Assembly (NCBI GenBank): GCA_944383825.1
Contig: CALWRA010000028.1
Span: 1 to 36,064 of the forward strand
Length of the DNA stretch: 36,064 nucleotides
Source: an uncultured Acetatifactor sp.
GTDB lineage: Bacteria > Bacillota > Clostridia > Lachnospirales > Lachnospiraceae
Reading direction: 5' to 3'
Of the stretch, positions 9,440 to 16,901 are shown one piece after another. The notes beneath the pieces are model-generated. The model saw nothing but the letters and a program-made list of their open reading frames with translations, was not told where the DNA came from and did no database searches. The translations under genes were made by a program, and so were the position numbers. Numbering within the stretch: position 1 is the first letter of the stretch; every line of letters begins with the position of its first letter.

Positions 9440-10428
9440 ACGCATACCTCCCTGTCCGCTTCAGCGGACGTTGCTTCTATGCGAATCACCTGCAGCTGCT
9501 CAGCGCTGATTCCCAAAAAGGGAAGGCTCTCAGCCGGAAAAATGGCCTCCGTCAGCTCCGCTCCCGCAAAAGAGGTTTTTTCAAAGGAACAGCCTCTGAA
9601 ATCCGCTCCGCAAAGGCTGCATCCCTCAAAGCTGCATCCGATCACGGTACTTTCGGGAAAACGGCTCCCTTCCATATTACAATTTTGAAACGCTAAGTTC
9701 TTTAAAGTGCTTTTCTCAAAGGTAATAAAACGCATGTCCAGATTCACAGGCTCTCCCTCTTCACAGGTTCCTTTATACCAATAGCCAAAAATCATTCTGT
9801 CCGGCTTGCCAACCGCCTTTTTCAGCTCTTCCTTCCATGCTCCGGGCTCCTTCTCCACCCGATCCGTTTGCAGCAGAATCTCGGACCTATCCCGGTACTC
9901 TCCCCATTTTAAAATCCAGTACGGCGAACGGGGAACCCTATCAAAAATTCCCTTTTTCTCCCAGTCCCTAAGACGATAACGGAGAATCCGGCAGATGACG
10001 CTGTCCACAAAGAGCAGTTCTTCAAAAAGCAGATGATGAATATCATAGATATTTACGGCTCCTCCATATCCCCGGTTTTCCGAAAGCAGAGCATCCCAAA
10101 GCTCGTCAAAGGGCCGAAACACCTCTGTTGCATCCACATAGACCTCCGCAGGCTCTTCATCCAGATACCACCGCATATCCATACCCTGAACCAGAAAACG
10201 GTATTTTTTTTGAATCAGGTCAATCTTCAGTAAAGAAAAGTATAAAAAACACACATACTCTTTGTTCCCCTCCTCCATTTGTTTTCCAAGAAGCTCCATG
10301 CCGGTCCTTACCATGGCTTCCAGTTCTCCTGCATGTTCCACAAGATACCCGCCCATACGGCTGCGGAACTCCGAAATTCTGCCTGATACCGCTTCCCGGT
10401 AGTTCTGCAAGGCGTTCTCCCTGTCCAT
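9436..10428 (-). CDS. Pentapeptide-repeat protein with helical N-terminal domain
   Basis: A 330-residue protein. Residues 1-228 are mostly helical with aromatic-rich patches and match no family I recognise. Residues about 230-298 are pentapeptide repeats of the A(D/N)LXX type, including FITFEKSTLKNLAFQNC and CSFEGCSLCGADFRGCSF, forming a right-handed quadrilateral beta-helix. The tail is short. The ribosome site AAGGAGGAGACAG is ideal. The gene sits between a VgrG-like gene and the Imm11-like gene, and pentapeptide proteins occur as adaptors or effectors near VgrG genes. A scaffold or effector-loading role is likely but not shown. Confidence 0.8.
   Translation of the reverse strand: MDRENALQNYREAVSGRISEFRSRMGGYLVEHAGELEAMVRTGMELLGKQMEEGNKEYVCFLYFSLLKIDLIQKKYRFLVQGMDMRWYLDEEPAEVYVDATEVFRPFDELWDALLSENRGYGGAVNIYDIHHLLFEELLFVDSVICRILRYRLRDWEKKGIFDRVPRSPYWILKWGEYRDRSEILLQTDRVEKEPGAWKEELKKAVGKPDRMIFGYWYKGTCEEGEPVNLDMRFITFEKSTLKNLAFQNCNMEGSRFPESTVIGCSFEGCSLCGADFRGCSFEKTSFAGAELTEAIFPAESLPFLGISAEQLQVIRIEATSAEADREVCV
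9437..9470 (-). promoter_or_regulatory. Hairpin joined to ribosome site, copy 1
   Basis: The minus strand reads GTCCGC-TGAA-GCGGAC followed at once by AGGGAGGTATGCGT and the ATG of the Imm11-like gene. It lies inside the last codons of the pentapeptide gene. The same design with a compensatory pair change is found at 13918-13951. Confidence 0.7.
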
Positions 10429-10447
10429 CTGTCTCCTCCTTCAAAAG

Positions 10448-11875
10448 TTAATCCATATTCACTTCTGTTCCATAAATAAATACATTATCTTCAGCGGAAA
10501 GGATCTGCCCTCCGTTTAAGCTCTGAAGTAAAAACTGCTCCTTTACATGAATGCTCAGCTTTTCCTCTGCATGCAGTTCTATTTCCTCTGACGCCTCAGC
10601 GTTTATCGTAGCTTTAGCCCTGACCTTCACTTTCCCATCCGCTCCAATGGTCACCGCGGACAGGCTTCCTCCGCAGGATATCCTCATGTGATCCGGCGCC
10701 AGGACCAGCTCCTGTCCCGACCTTGTCCTCAGATAACGGCAGTTCGGATCACTCATGCGGTCCTCGCCTCCATCCTGCGGTGTATCATAGCTGCTCACCG
10801 CGCTGAGAGCCACTGCCTCTTTCTCATGCTTGGAAGGAAAATAAATTCTCACATCATCCCCTATTTCCGGCATACAATACCAGCCGCTTCCATCCGCCGA
10901 GGCTGAGGGAGTGGAATAGGGAAACCAGTACTGCGCCCTTTGCTCGCTTCCTCCATCAATCTCAAGAGCTGTCTGCACCTTTGCTCCGGATACATTTACC
11001 ACCCTTCCTATCAGCGCAGTCCCGATCAAGTGCATCGGATAGGCGGCTGTCCTTTTCAGTCCGCCGGGACTCTGAAGGCCATAAAATCCTGTCATTTCCT
11101 GTGTTTCAAAGGAATATCTGTAGGAATAGACCACAAGCGCCTGTCCATTTATCAAAACAGGTTCAAGTATTCCCAACGGCTTTTCGCAGGCTGCTTCATA
11201 TCTTGTGAAATCCGCGGTATACACTTCCCTTCCGTTTGCCTTTAAATAATAATATGCATCCATATCCTTATCCATTTTCAGAACATGGACGCCAGACTCG
11301 GATCCCGTCAGGGCTGGAATGCCTGCATACAGCTTCAGTCCTCTTCGGCGACTGTCCGGCGTAAGCGCAACGCCCGACAAAGAAAGAACCCTCTGAAGAA
11401 ATTCCCAGTCCGTTTCCTGATACTGTACAATAAGGCTCCCAATTGCCCGATCCTCTGCCGCAAAAATCAGGTCGCTTTTTTCATCCTGGCTGCTCCCGGC
11501 GCCCTCATAATCCTGTAAAATTTCCTGTACCAGAGCTCTGTAGCTCATTTCAGCATTTTGAAAGGATCGGGAATGTTTTTCGCTGTCCATAAGCCAGCTC
11601 TCGCTCTTTCCCTCTACCAGAACCTTCTTCATCCTCCCGTCTTCCGTCAGTTTGACACCTGTAACCACCCCTGAAAACAACAGTATTTTCCGTTCGCCCT
11701 CCTTCAATAACACCTGGAATCTCTGACAGTCCGACAGCTCATACAAAAAATCCTCATTCTCTACATAGGCGGCCAGCGTAAGCGTGCTGTGCTGCCCCAC
11801 CTCGGACTGTATTTCACACGAAAGCACCTCTCGAAGTGAAATCCCTTTTATTTCTACGTCATGCAAACTATACAT
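10448..11875 (-). CDS. VgrG-like spike protein 2
   Basis: A 475-residue protein of the VgrG/gpD family. Residues 1-250 form the gp27-like hub with the family signature QYQETDWEFLQRVL at 151-164. An OB-fold at about 290-355 contains GRVVNVSGAKVQ and DGSGWYCMPEIGDDVRIYFPS. A beta-rich spike follows (about 385-475). Start ATG after GAGGGGGAG. It is clearly paralogous to the next gene upstream but diverged from it. With the VgrG part of the Rhs protein, three different VgrG-like chains are encoded in one operon, so the spike may be a heterotrimer or the genes may serve alternative cargo. Confidence 0.92.
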   Translation of the reverse strand: MYSLHDVEIKGISLREVLSCEIQSEVGQHSTLTLAAYVENEDFLYELSDCQRFQVLLKEGERKILLFSGVVTGVKLTEDGRMKKVLVEGKSESWLMDSEKHSRSFQNAEMSYRALVQEILQDYEGAGSSQDEKSDLIFAAEDRAIGSLIVQYQETDWEFLQRVLSLSGVALTPDSRRRGLKLYAGIPALTGSESGVHVLKMDKDMDAYYYLKANGREVYTADFTRYEAACEKPLGILEPVLINGQALVVYSYRYSFETQEMTGFYGLQSPGGLKRTAAYPMHLIGTALIGRVVNVSGAKVQTALEIDGGSEQRAQYWFPYSTPSASADGSGWYCMPEIGDDVRIYFPSKHEKEAVALSAVSSYDTPQDGGEDRMSDPNCRYLRTRSGQELVLAPDHMRISCGGSLSAVTIGADGKVKVRAKATINAEASEEIELHAEEKLSIHVKEQFLLQSLNGGQILSAEDNVFIYGTEVNMD

Positions 11876-11888
11876 TTTATACTCCCCC

Positions 11889-13286
11889 TCAATTACTGCC
11901 GATGATGGATGCCTGAATTTCTACCGTATCCTCCGTCATGCAGATACTGCCGCCTGCATCGTTTGTAATTTGTATCTCCCTGCCGGCAAAAATCTTCATC
12001 GTTCCTTCCGTGGTAAGATACACCGCGTCCTCCGCGGTAATTTCAATGTCCTCCTGTGTTTTTATGGCAACAAGGCCATCGTTGGTAAGTGTCACCGTCC
12101 CATATCTTTCTCCAACGGAAAGCTGAATTCCTCCCGATACAAATTTGACGGATTTACCATCCGGCGCGGTAATGTCCTTTACATCCGGATTATTTATAGG
12201 GCTGTCCACAGATGGAGAAAATTCCGCATAAATATTGGCGATGGCATATCCCTCGCTTTCATTGTCCGTGGGGAAGAAAATACGGACCGGATCTCCTTTT
12301 TGGGGCATGCAGTACCAGCCGCTCCCATCTGCGGATGCCGCTATTGTGGAAAAGGGATAAAAATACTGTCTTTTGTATTCTGTCAGAGCGTCCGATTCAA
12401 GTCCTACCTGAACCCGGTTTCTTTCTATGCCCGTTACCCTCCCGTTTATGGACACGCCGTTCAAAAAGGAGTTATAATATCTTGAAACCTGCATTCCCTC
12501 TTTAAAGTACAAATCGTATGTACTGGCAAGAAGACCCTGTCGCAGAGTTCTTTGGATCTTTCCGATATAAAGCTCATGTCCTCGAAACTGTAGTTTCGTT
12601 CCCAAAGAAAAAACCTCATGAGATTGCACCTGATAAAAAAGCTGTTTCTTCAGCTCCCCATTGCGGGCCCGTAAAGCCGTATCCCTTCCCGCTACATAGG
12701 GCAGATAATCCCAGTTTACGTCCTCCATGTCATCGCCAAGTCCCGCCCGCAGGCTGATCCCCGCTGCAGAACTGTCGCAGCAGGCGCCCGTCCCATATTT
12801 TGACAGAAGACGGTTTAAAAATTCCCAGTCCGTTTCCTGATATTGAACCATAATCTGTCCCAGCTTTTCATTTGGTATGAAAAGCAGAGCCCGGCTAATC
12901 TGCCCGTAGGGCTCCAGAATCCTTTTTGCAAGCTCATGTGAGGTCATATCCGTGTCCTGGAAGCAACGGTTACGAGGCGTGATGTCCATAAGATAGCTTG
13001 TCGTGGCCACCTCCAGGCAGACCACACAATGCTTTCCCATATTCTTTATCTGCATCATGGTTATGGTTCCGAAAAAAACCGGTTTTAGGGAGCCTCTGGA
13101 AAAGGCGTACAGCGCCGCATTCCCTTTTTCCTCGTACAGGAGATACTCCTTTACCTCACTTTCCGCCGCTGCGGTTACGGACATCCTTCCATGAGCTCCC
13201 TGTTTCTCCCTGATAGTGAGATTTAATACGGACAGTGCCGTGTCTCCCAGCATTAAAAAAAGACTTCCATTCGCAATCGTATCCAC
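11889..13286 (-). CDS. VgrG-like spike protein 1
   Basis: A 465-residue protein with the VgrG plan: hub with QYQETDWEFLNRLL (148-161), OB-fold at about 280-352 with GRVTGIERNRVQVGLES and DGSGWYCMPQKGDPVRIFFP, then a repetitive beta spike (370-465) ending in polar residues. The start is GTG at 13286, 8 bases after GGGAGG. No ATG near it has a better site. No effector domain is fused to its C-terminus, so it may carry cargo non-covalently or build the conserved spike. It lies 13 bases before VgrG-like 2. Confidence 0.92.
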   Translation of the reverse strand: MDTIANGSLFLMLGDTALSVLNLTIREKQGAHGRMSVTAAAESEVKEYLLYEEKGNAALYAFSRGSLKPVFFGTITMMQIKNMGKHCVVCLEVATTSYLMDITPRNRCFQDTDMTSHELAKRILEPYGQISRALLFIPNEKLGQIMVQYQETDWEFLNRLLSKYGTGACCDSSAAGISLRAGLGDDMEDVNWDYLPYVAGRDTALRARNGELKKQLFYQVQSHEVFSLGTKLQFRGHELYIGKIQRTLRQGLLASTYDLYFKEGMQVSRYYNSFLNGVSINGRVTGIERNRVQVGLESDALTEYKRQYFYPFSTIAASADGSGWYCMPQKGDPVRIFFPTDNESEGYAIANIYAEFSPSVDSPINNPDVKDITAPDGKSVKFVSGGIQLSVGERYGTVTLTNDGLVAIKTQEDIEITAEDAVYLTTEGTMKIFAGREIQITNDAGGSICMTEDTVEIQASIIGSN

Positions 13287-13305
13287 AAAAAGCGCCTCCC
13301 TTCTT

Positions 13306-13920
13306 CTAACGGTTCATTTCCTCAATCACGCAGACCACGGCTTCCAACAATAGTCCCATGCCCTCTCGTTCCTTTTCCGGGCAGTTCAACGCCCCGGCAT
13401 ATAAGCGCCCATCCTTGCGCATCCGAAAAGTCACGTTATAAAGACGCCCGCCCGATGTAGGCACCGTGAAGCAAAAATACTCCAGGTTTCCCAGACTTTT
13501 TTTCCGTTCAGGTTTTATGTACAGGTGCATTTTTTTCATGAGCTCTTTTGTCTCAGCCATCCATTCATCCAGGGAAAGCTCCAATATTTTGTCGCCGCAA
13601 TGAGAAAAATTCATGGCAGCTTTTCTCTGGTTGCTGGCCAAAAGCGCTGTCTCCGCCCCGTCCTCCTCTACGTCAAAAAAGTTCTTAATATATGGGATGG
13701 TAATTCTTCCTTCCAAAAGCTTTCTTGGCTCAAACTCCAAGCGCAGTGTATACAAATATTGCTTTCCTCTCCGAACACCTTCTATCAAATCCTCCAGCGT
13801 ATAAGTAATATGCGCCTTGAGATCATAGCTGTTTTCCTGGCTTTCCCTTTGAGCCTCCTGATCCCTCTTTCGCTGCTCCCGTATAAACAGTGCAATGGAA
13901 AGATCCATTTCTTTCTCCAT
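13306..13920 (-). CDS. DcrB/EagR-like protein, possible VgrG/Rhs loading chaperone
   Basis: A 204-residue protein. Residues 1-45 are charged and helical. Residues about 75-200 have the order expected of the DcrB/PsbP/DUF1795 (EagR) fold: a strand with IPYIKNFF, a helix with ASNQRKAAMNF, a long helix (DEWMAETKELMKKMHLYI), then strands ending in YNVTFRMRKDGRLYAG and a final helix after NCPEKE. EagR chaperones stabilise hydrophobic segments of Rhs and VgrG effectors in type VI systems, and this gene lies directly before the VgrG genes. The match is by pattern only. The ATG follows AGGGAGGTATAGAT, just after a hairpin. Confidence 0.5.
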   Translation of the reverse strand: MEKEMDLSIALFIREQRKRDQEAQRESQENSYDLKAHITYTLEDLIEGVRRGKQYLYTLRLEFEPRKLLEGRITIPYIKNFFDVEEDGAETALLASNQRKAAMNFSHCGDKILELSLDEWMAETKELMKKMHLYIKPERKKSLGNLEYFCFTVPTSGGRLYNVTFRMRKDGRLYAGALNCPEKEREGMGLLLEAVVCVIEEMNR

Positions 13921-13951
13921 ATCTATACCTCCCTGCCCGCTTCGGCGGGCA
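13918..13951 (-). promoter_or_regulatory. Hairpin joined to ribosome site, copy 2
   Basis: The minus strand reads GCCCGC-CGAA-GCGGGC, then AGGGAGGTATAGAT and the ATG of the DcrB-like gene. Compared with the copy at 9437-9470, the second stem pair is C-G instead of T-A, so pairing is kept, and the AGGGAGGTAT block is identical. Confidence 0.7.
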
Positions 13952-13961
13952 TCAATTCAAT

Positions 13962-14044
13962 GTGTGAAGAAGCTCTGCATTGCAGAGCATAGAACTTCTT
14001 GGCGAAGCTCTCCCTGGCATGAGCTTTGGAAGTTCTCTTCACAC
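13962..14044 (-). other. Branched inverted-repeat structure between genes
   Basis: Outer arms at 13962-13970 and 14036-14044 (GTGTGAAGA and its complement) enclose two hairpins. One is GCTCTGCA/TGCAGAGC at 13972-13979 and 13981-13988. The other has arms at 13992-13998/14029-14035 plus 14006-14010/14021-14025. Together they form a three-way junction in the operon transcript, inside the largest gap within the injection-system part of the operon. It could be a structured RNA, an mRNA processing site or a remnant of a small mobile repeat. Confidence 0.65.
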
Positions 14045-14070
14045 TAACCTCTTCCTTTCAGACTTTTTTC

Positions 14071-14844
14071 TCAAATCATCAGCAGAGTTTTCTCTTTTCT
14101 TTCCGGCCCTCTTGGTCCCTGCTGCTCTCCGGCGCTTTGCTCCAGAATCCCTTTTAGCTCCTGATATATCTGCATATTTGTATAATCTCTCTCTTGTCCC
14201 AGCCTTGTATTCAAATAGACGCGGACAGCTTCATAAGGCATAGCCTCTCTAAGCTGAAGGCAGCTCATGCAAAACGCGCAATCCCAGGGATTTTTTATAT
14301 AGGATTTTGCAAGGGTTTTTGCAAAACATTGTAAAAGCTGAGGAAAAATGCCTTGACGATTGGGGGCGGCATAAGGTGTATATATGCGATTTACCGTGTC
14401 GAACTCCGTAATATAATCATAAAAATCCACATATTCCGTTCGCAGCCTGGCTCCTGGCTGGAGCTTGAAGCGCCCAAGCTCCAGCTCCAGCTCCGGATCA
14501 GGTTCCTGCTCATCCGCCGCCAGTTGTGTAAAATATTCCTCGCCGCCGTTTCCCACAGCCTTATCAAAAAAACGGACTTTTAAATAGACAAGCTTTCCAT
14601 CTGCCCTGCAGGCAACCGTACAAGGCTTTTCCAGGAAATATGGCATCCCTTTATAATAGAGAATTCCTGGCATAACCGTCAGTCCAAGGTCCGTCCCCAC
14701 AAGACTGCATCCCCAAAGAATTCCATTACTGTATCCCTGATGACGTATGTGAAACAGATTCCTTGGATAATCTCTGAGATTATCCAGCATTTCTTTTCTC
14801 AGAAGCCGTTTCGCTTCAAAAACCGGATATATATTCTGAAACAT
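14071..14844 (-). CDS. Probable baseplate protein, TssK-like N-terminus
   Basis: A 257-residue protein. The first 70 residues have an order reminiscent of the TssK/phage receptor-binding shoulder: LLRKEMLDNLRDYPRNL, then NGILWGCSLVGTDLGLTVMP, then ILYYKGMPYF. The rest has strands (about 75-135) and a helical C-terminal half with a C-x2-C-x2-C cluster (CAFCMSC, about 195) and a polar tail. Ribosome site GAGGGAGATATACA. Between other non-enzymatic genes of the cluster it most likely belongs to the baseplate. Confidence in TssK homology is modest; hypothetical structural protein is the safe name. Confidence 0.45.
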   Translation of the reverse strand: MFQNIYPVFEAKRLLRKEMLDNLRDYPRNLFHIRHQGYSNGILWGCSLVGTDLGLTVMPGILYYKGMPYFLEKPCTVACRADGKLVYLKVRFFDKAVGNGGEEYFTQLAADEQEPDPELELELGRFKLQPGARLRTEYVDFYDYITEFDTVNRIYTPYAAPNRQGIFPQLLQCFAKTLAKSYIKNPWDCAFCMSCLQLREAMPYEAVRVYLNTRLGQERDYTNMQIYQELKGILEQSAGEQQGPRGPERKEKTLLMI

Positions 14845-14865
14845 TGTATATCTCCCTCTTTTATT

Positions 14866-15579
14866 TCAGCAGATAGCAATTTCATCAATTTTCATGGTTT
14901 CTTCTATTCCAATTATTCCGAAGTGGTACTCGTAAAAAATCTCCACTCTGTATCTGACGTCCAGAAATGTATCCACCAAAAACAAAATTCTCCGTTCCAG
15001 GCTGCGTTCTCTTTTCAAACCTGTATAAATAAAAATTTCATCCGGGTAATCATTACCGTGATAGACAATAGCCTGCTCCACAAGACCGCGCATCATATCA
15101 AGAAAAACCGGCAGGGCATTTCCCGCGCGCAGGATACTCAGCCAACCGCCCAGCAGTATCTGCCGGTGTTCTTTACTCATTGCAAGAAACACCTCCAGCG
15201 CAGTTTCTCCAAAGGCACCTTCCAGAATTTCTTCCGCAAGGAGCCTTTTATGGTATTCCTCCTTGGTCATTCCTCTTTGGATGTCATTATGTGCAAGCAT
15301 ATGCAGAATCAGGTTTGTGAGGCTTTCCCGCAAAGCTGGAAAGCCAATATTCTCTGGTGGAAACATATTTTTGAAAATGTCATAGAAACGGTAGTAAGTG
15401 TTAATCTCAACAGGGATCTGCTCTTTTTCCTGCCCTGCCCGGGAAATCAGGCTCTGGTTGAGACAGGTCAGAGACAGCTCCATATATCTGCTTCCCCGGG
15501 ACGAATGAACAAAGCGAAGCATTTCTTGCGGAATTTTCTCCCTGTCAGCTTCCAGCAACGCTTCCCACAGATACCTCAT
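14866..15579 (-). CDS. Helical structural protein, unknown family
   Basis: A 237-residue protein, mainly helical at both ends and ending in strand-like segments (YRVEIFYEYHFGIIGI). It has no signal peptide and no enzyme motif. The ATG overlaps the stop of the preceding gene as ATGA and follows GGGGGAGTGC, showing tight translational coupling. Its place between two probable baseplate genes suggests a baseplate or wedge subunit. I do not recognise the family. Confidence 0.55.
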   Translation of the reverse strand: MRYLWEALLEADREKIPQEMLRFVHSSRGSRYMELSLTCLNQSLISRAGQEKEQIPVEINTYYRFYDIFKNMFPPENIGFPALRESLTNLILHMLAHNDIQRGMTKEEYHKRLLAEEILEGAFGETALEVFLAMSKEHRQILLGGWLSILRAGNALPVFLDMMRGLVEQAIVYHGNDYPDEIFIYTGLKRERSLERRILFLVDTFLDVRYRVEIFYEYHFGIIGIEETMKIDEIAIC

Positions 15580-16892
15580 AAAAGCACTCCCCCACAGTCA
15601 TATTCCGGATATATTCTTTGGGTCTCCGAAACAAGAAAGCTCAGTATATCTCTCTGAAGCCACTTTTCCTTTGAGCCCGGCCTGAAAAATAAAATCATCT
15701 TTTTTTGTGCTTCCCTGTTCCTGATCTCCTCCGCAATAAAGGAATTCATGGAATAGGTCTGTTTTTGATCCGGAAACCGATCCTCCACCCTGCAATCCTG
15801 ATAGCGTACATAGTCCTCCAGCCCAAAGCCCTTCAGAAAATGCTCCAGCTCTGTTTTCGTTCGTATGGTTTGATTCCATTTTCTCTCATATTTTTCCGCA
15901 AAGCTTTCCGCACGTTCATTCCCTAGCACCGGATATGTATAGCGGTCTATTTTGCGTTCCTGAGATGAGCGGATTCTATATACATTCCATTTTTTTGCCT
16001 CTCCAAAGCCGCATACAATCCGTAGCTTTTCTCCGATTTGGCTGACGCTTTGAACCTTACGGTCATCCTCCACCAAATAGGCGTTATCTGTCCCATAGTC
16101 TCGCAGTGAAATACTGTGCTCGTAATTAACATGATCCATGCAGGGTATGGGAAAGCCAATGCCGTCCAGCATCAGCTTTTGCACATTCCACACCGGAATC
16201 ATATCCTTTTTCACAATCCGGCTGTATTCCCCAAACTGAATGGATACCTGTTTTATTTTTTCATTTCCCGTAATCTCTTTTGGAAGCCCTGTCACGGACA
16301 CATCCGCTATTTTGTACAGATAAGCGGCATTGACGGTCCGCCAGGGAATTCTATTTCTCACAAACAGAAAATACAGGTATTCTATCTTCTGCAAATAATC
16401 TTTATTTTCCCGGAGCCGTACCTGAATCCTCCACTCCCTTTCGGGCTGCTTTGTCTCAATGATCCCCTCAAAGACCGGCTGTCTTTCCCACAGTCTTTGA
16501 ATCTCAAGAAAATCGCAGCACAGCATAACCTTCATAAGGCAGAATTCCCCCTCCTGAGTCACTGCCTGCAGAATTTCCTTCATATCGTAGGTCTTTTGAT
16601 GCAGATCCCTTTCATCCATAGGAGAAAGCAGATAATGAGACGCGTCAAAGTATTCTCTTTCAATCACTCCCGTACGAATATGATAATGGTTTTTGCCGTA
16701 GTCCAACTCCTCCTCAATTCGCTGCTTGAGCGCTGCGTACATCTGTCTGTTGGTTTCATGCAGGGACAGAAATACTCCCTCCATCAGCTCCTTGAAAGCG
16801 ACTCTTTCCTCCATGCTGCTAATGGACTGTATTTCCCTGTGAATCATTTTTTTAATCGCTTCCGCTTCGTTTTCCTCGTCCAGCCTTCCCAT
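15576..16892 (-). CDS. Probable baseplate component, unknown family
   Basis: A 438-residue soluble protein. An N-terminal helical region (1-75) is followed by a mixed alpha/beta body with several aromatic-rich strands. The C-terminal half contains many Arg/Tyr/Asp residues. No enzyme motif is seen. A GTG at 16901 immediately after the Hsp70-like stop is a possible start, but the ATG at 16892 after GTAGGTG is preferred. It forms an overlapping block with the next gene. By size and position it could take the place of TssF- or TssK-type baseplate proteins, but I see no decisive signature. Confidence 0.5.
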   Translation of the reverse strand: MGRLDEENEAEAIKKMIHREIQSISSMEERVAFKELMEGVFLSLHETNRQMYAALKQRIEEELDYGKNHYHIRTGVIEREYFDASHYLLSPMDERDLHQKTYDMKEILQAVTQEGEFCLMKVMLCCDFLEIQRLWERQPVFEGIIETKQPEREWRIQVRLRENKDYLQKIEYLYFLFVRNRIPWRTVNAAYLYKIADVSVTGLPKEITGNEKIKQVSIQFGEYSRIVKKDMIPVWNVQKLMLDGIGFPIPCMDHVNYEHSISLRDYGTDNAYLVEDDRKVQSVSQIGEKLRIVCGFGEAKKWNVYRIRSSQERKIDRYTYPVLGNERAESFAEKYERKWNQTIRTKTELEHFLKGFGLEDYVRYQDCRVEDRFPDQKQTYSMNSFIAEEIRNREAQKKMILFFRPGSKEKWLQRDILSFLVSETQRIYPEYDCGGVLL

Positions 16893-16901
16893 GACGCACA
16901 C

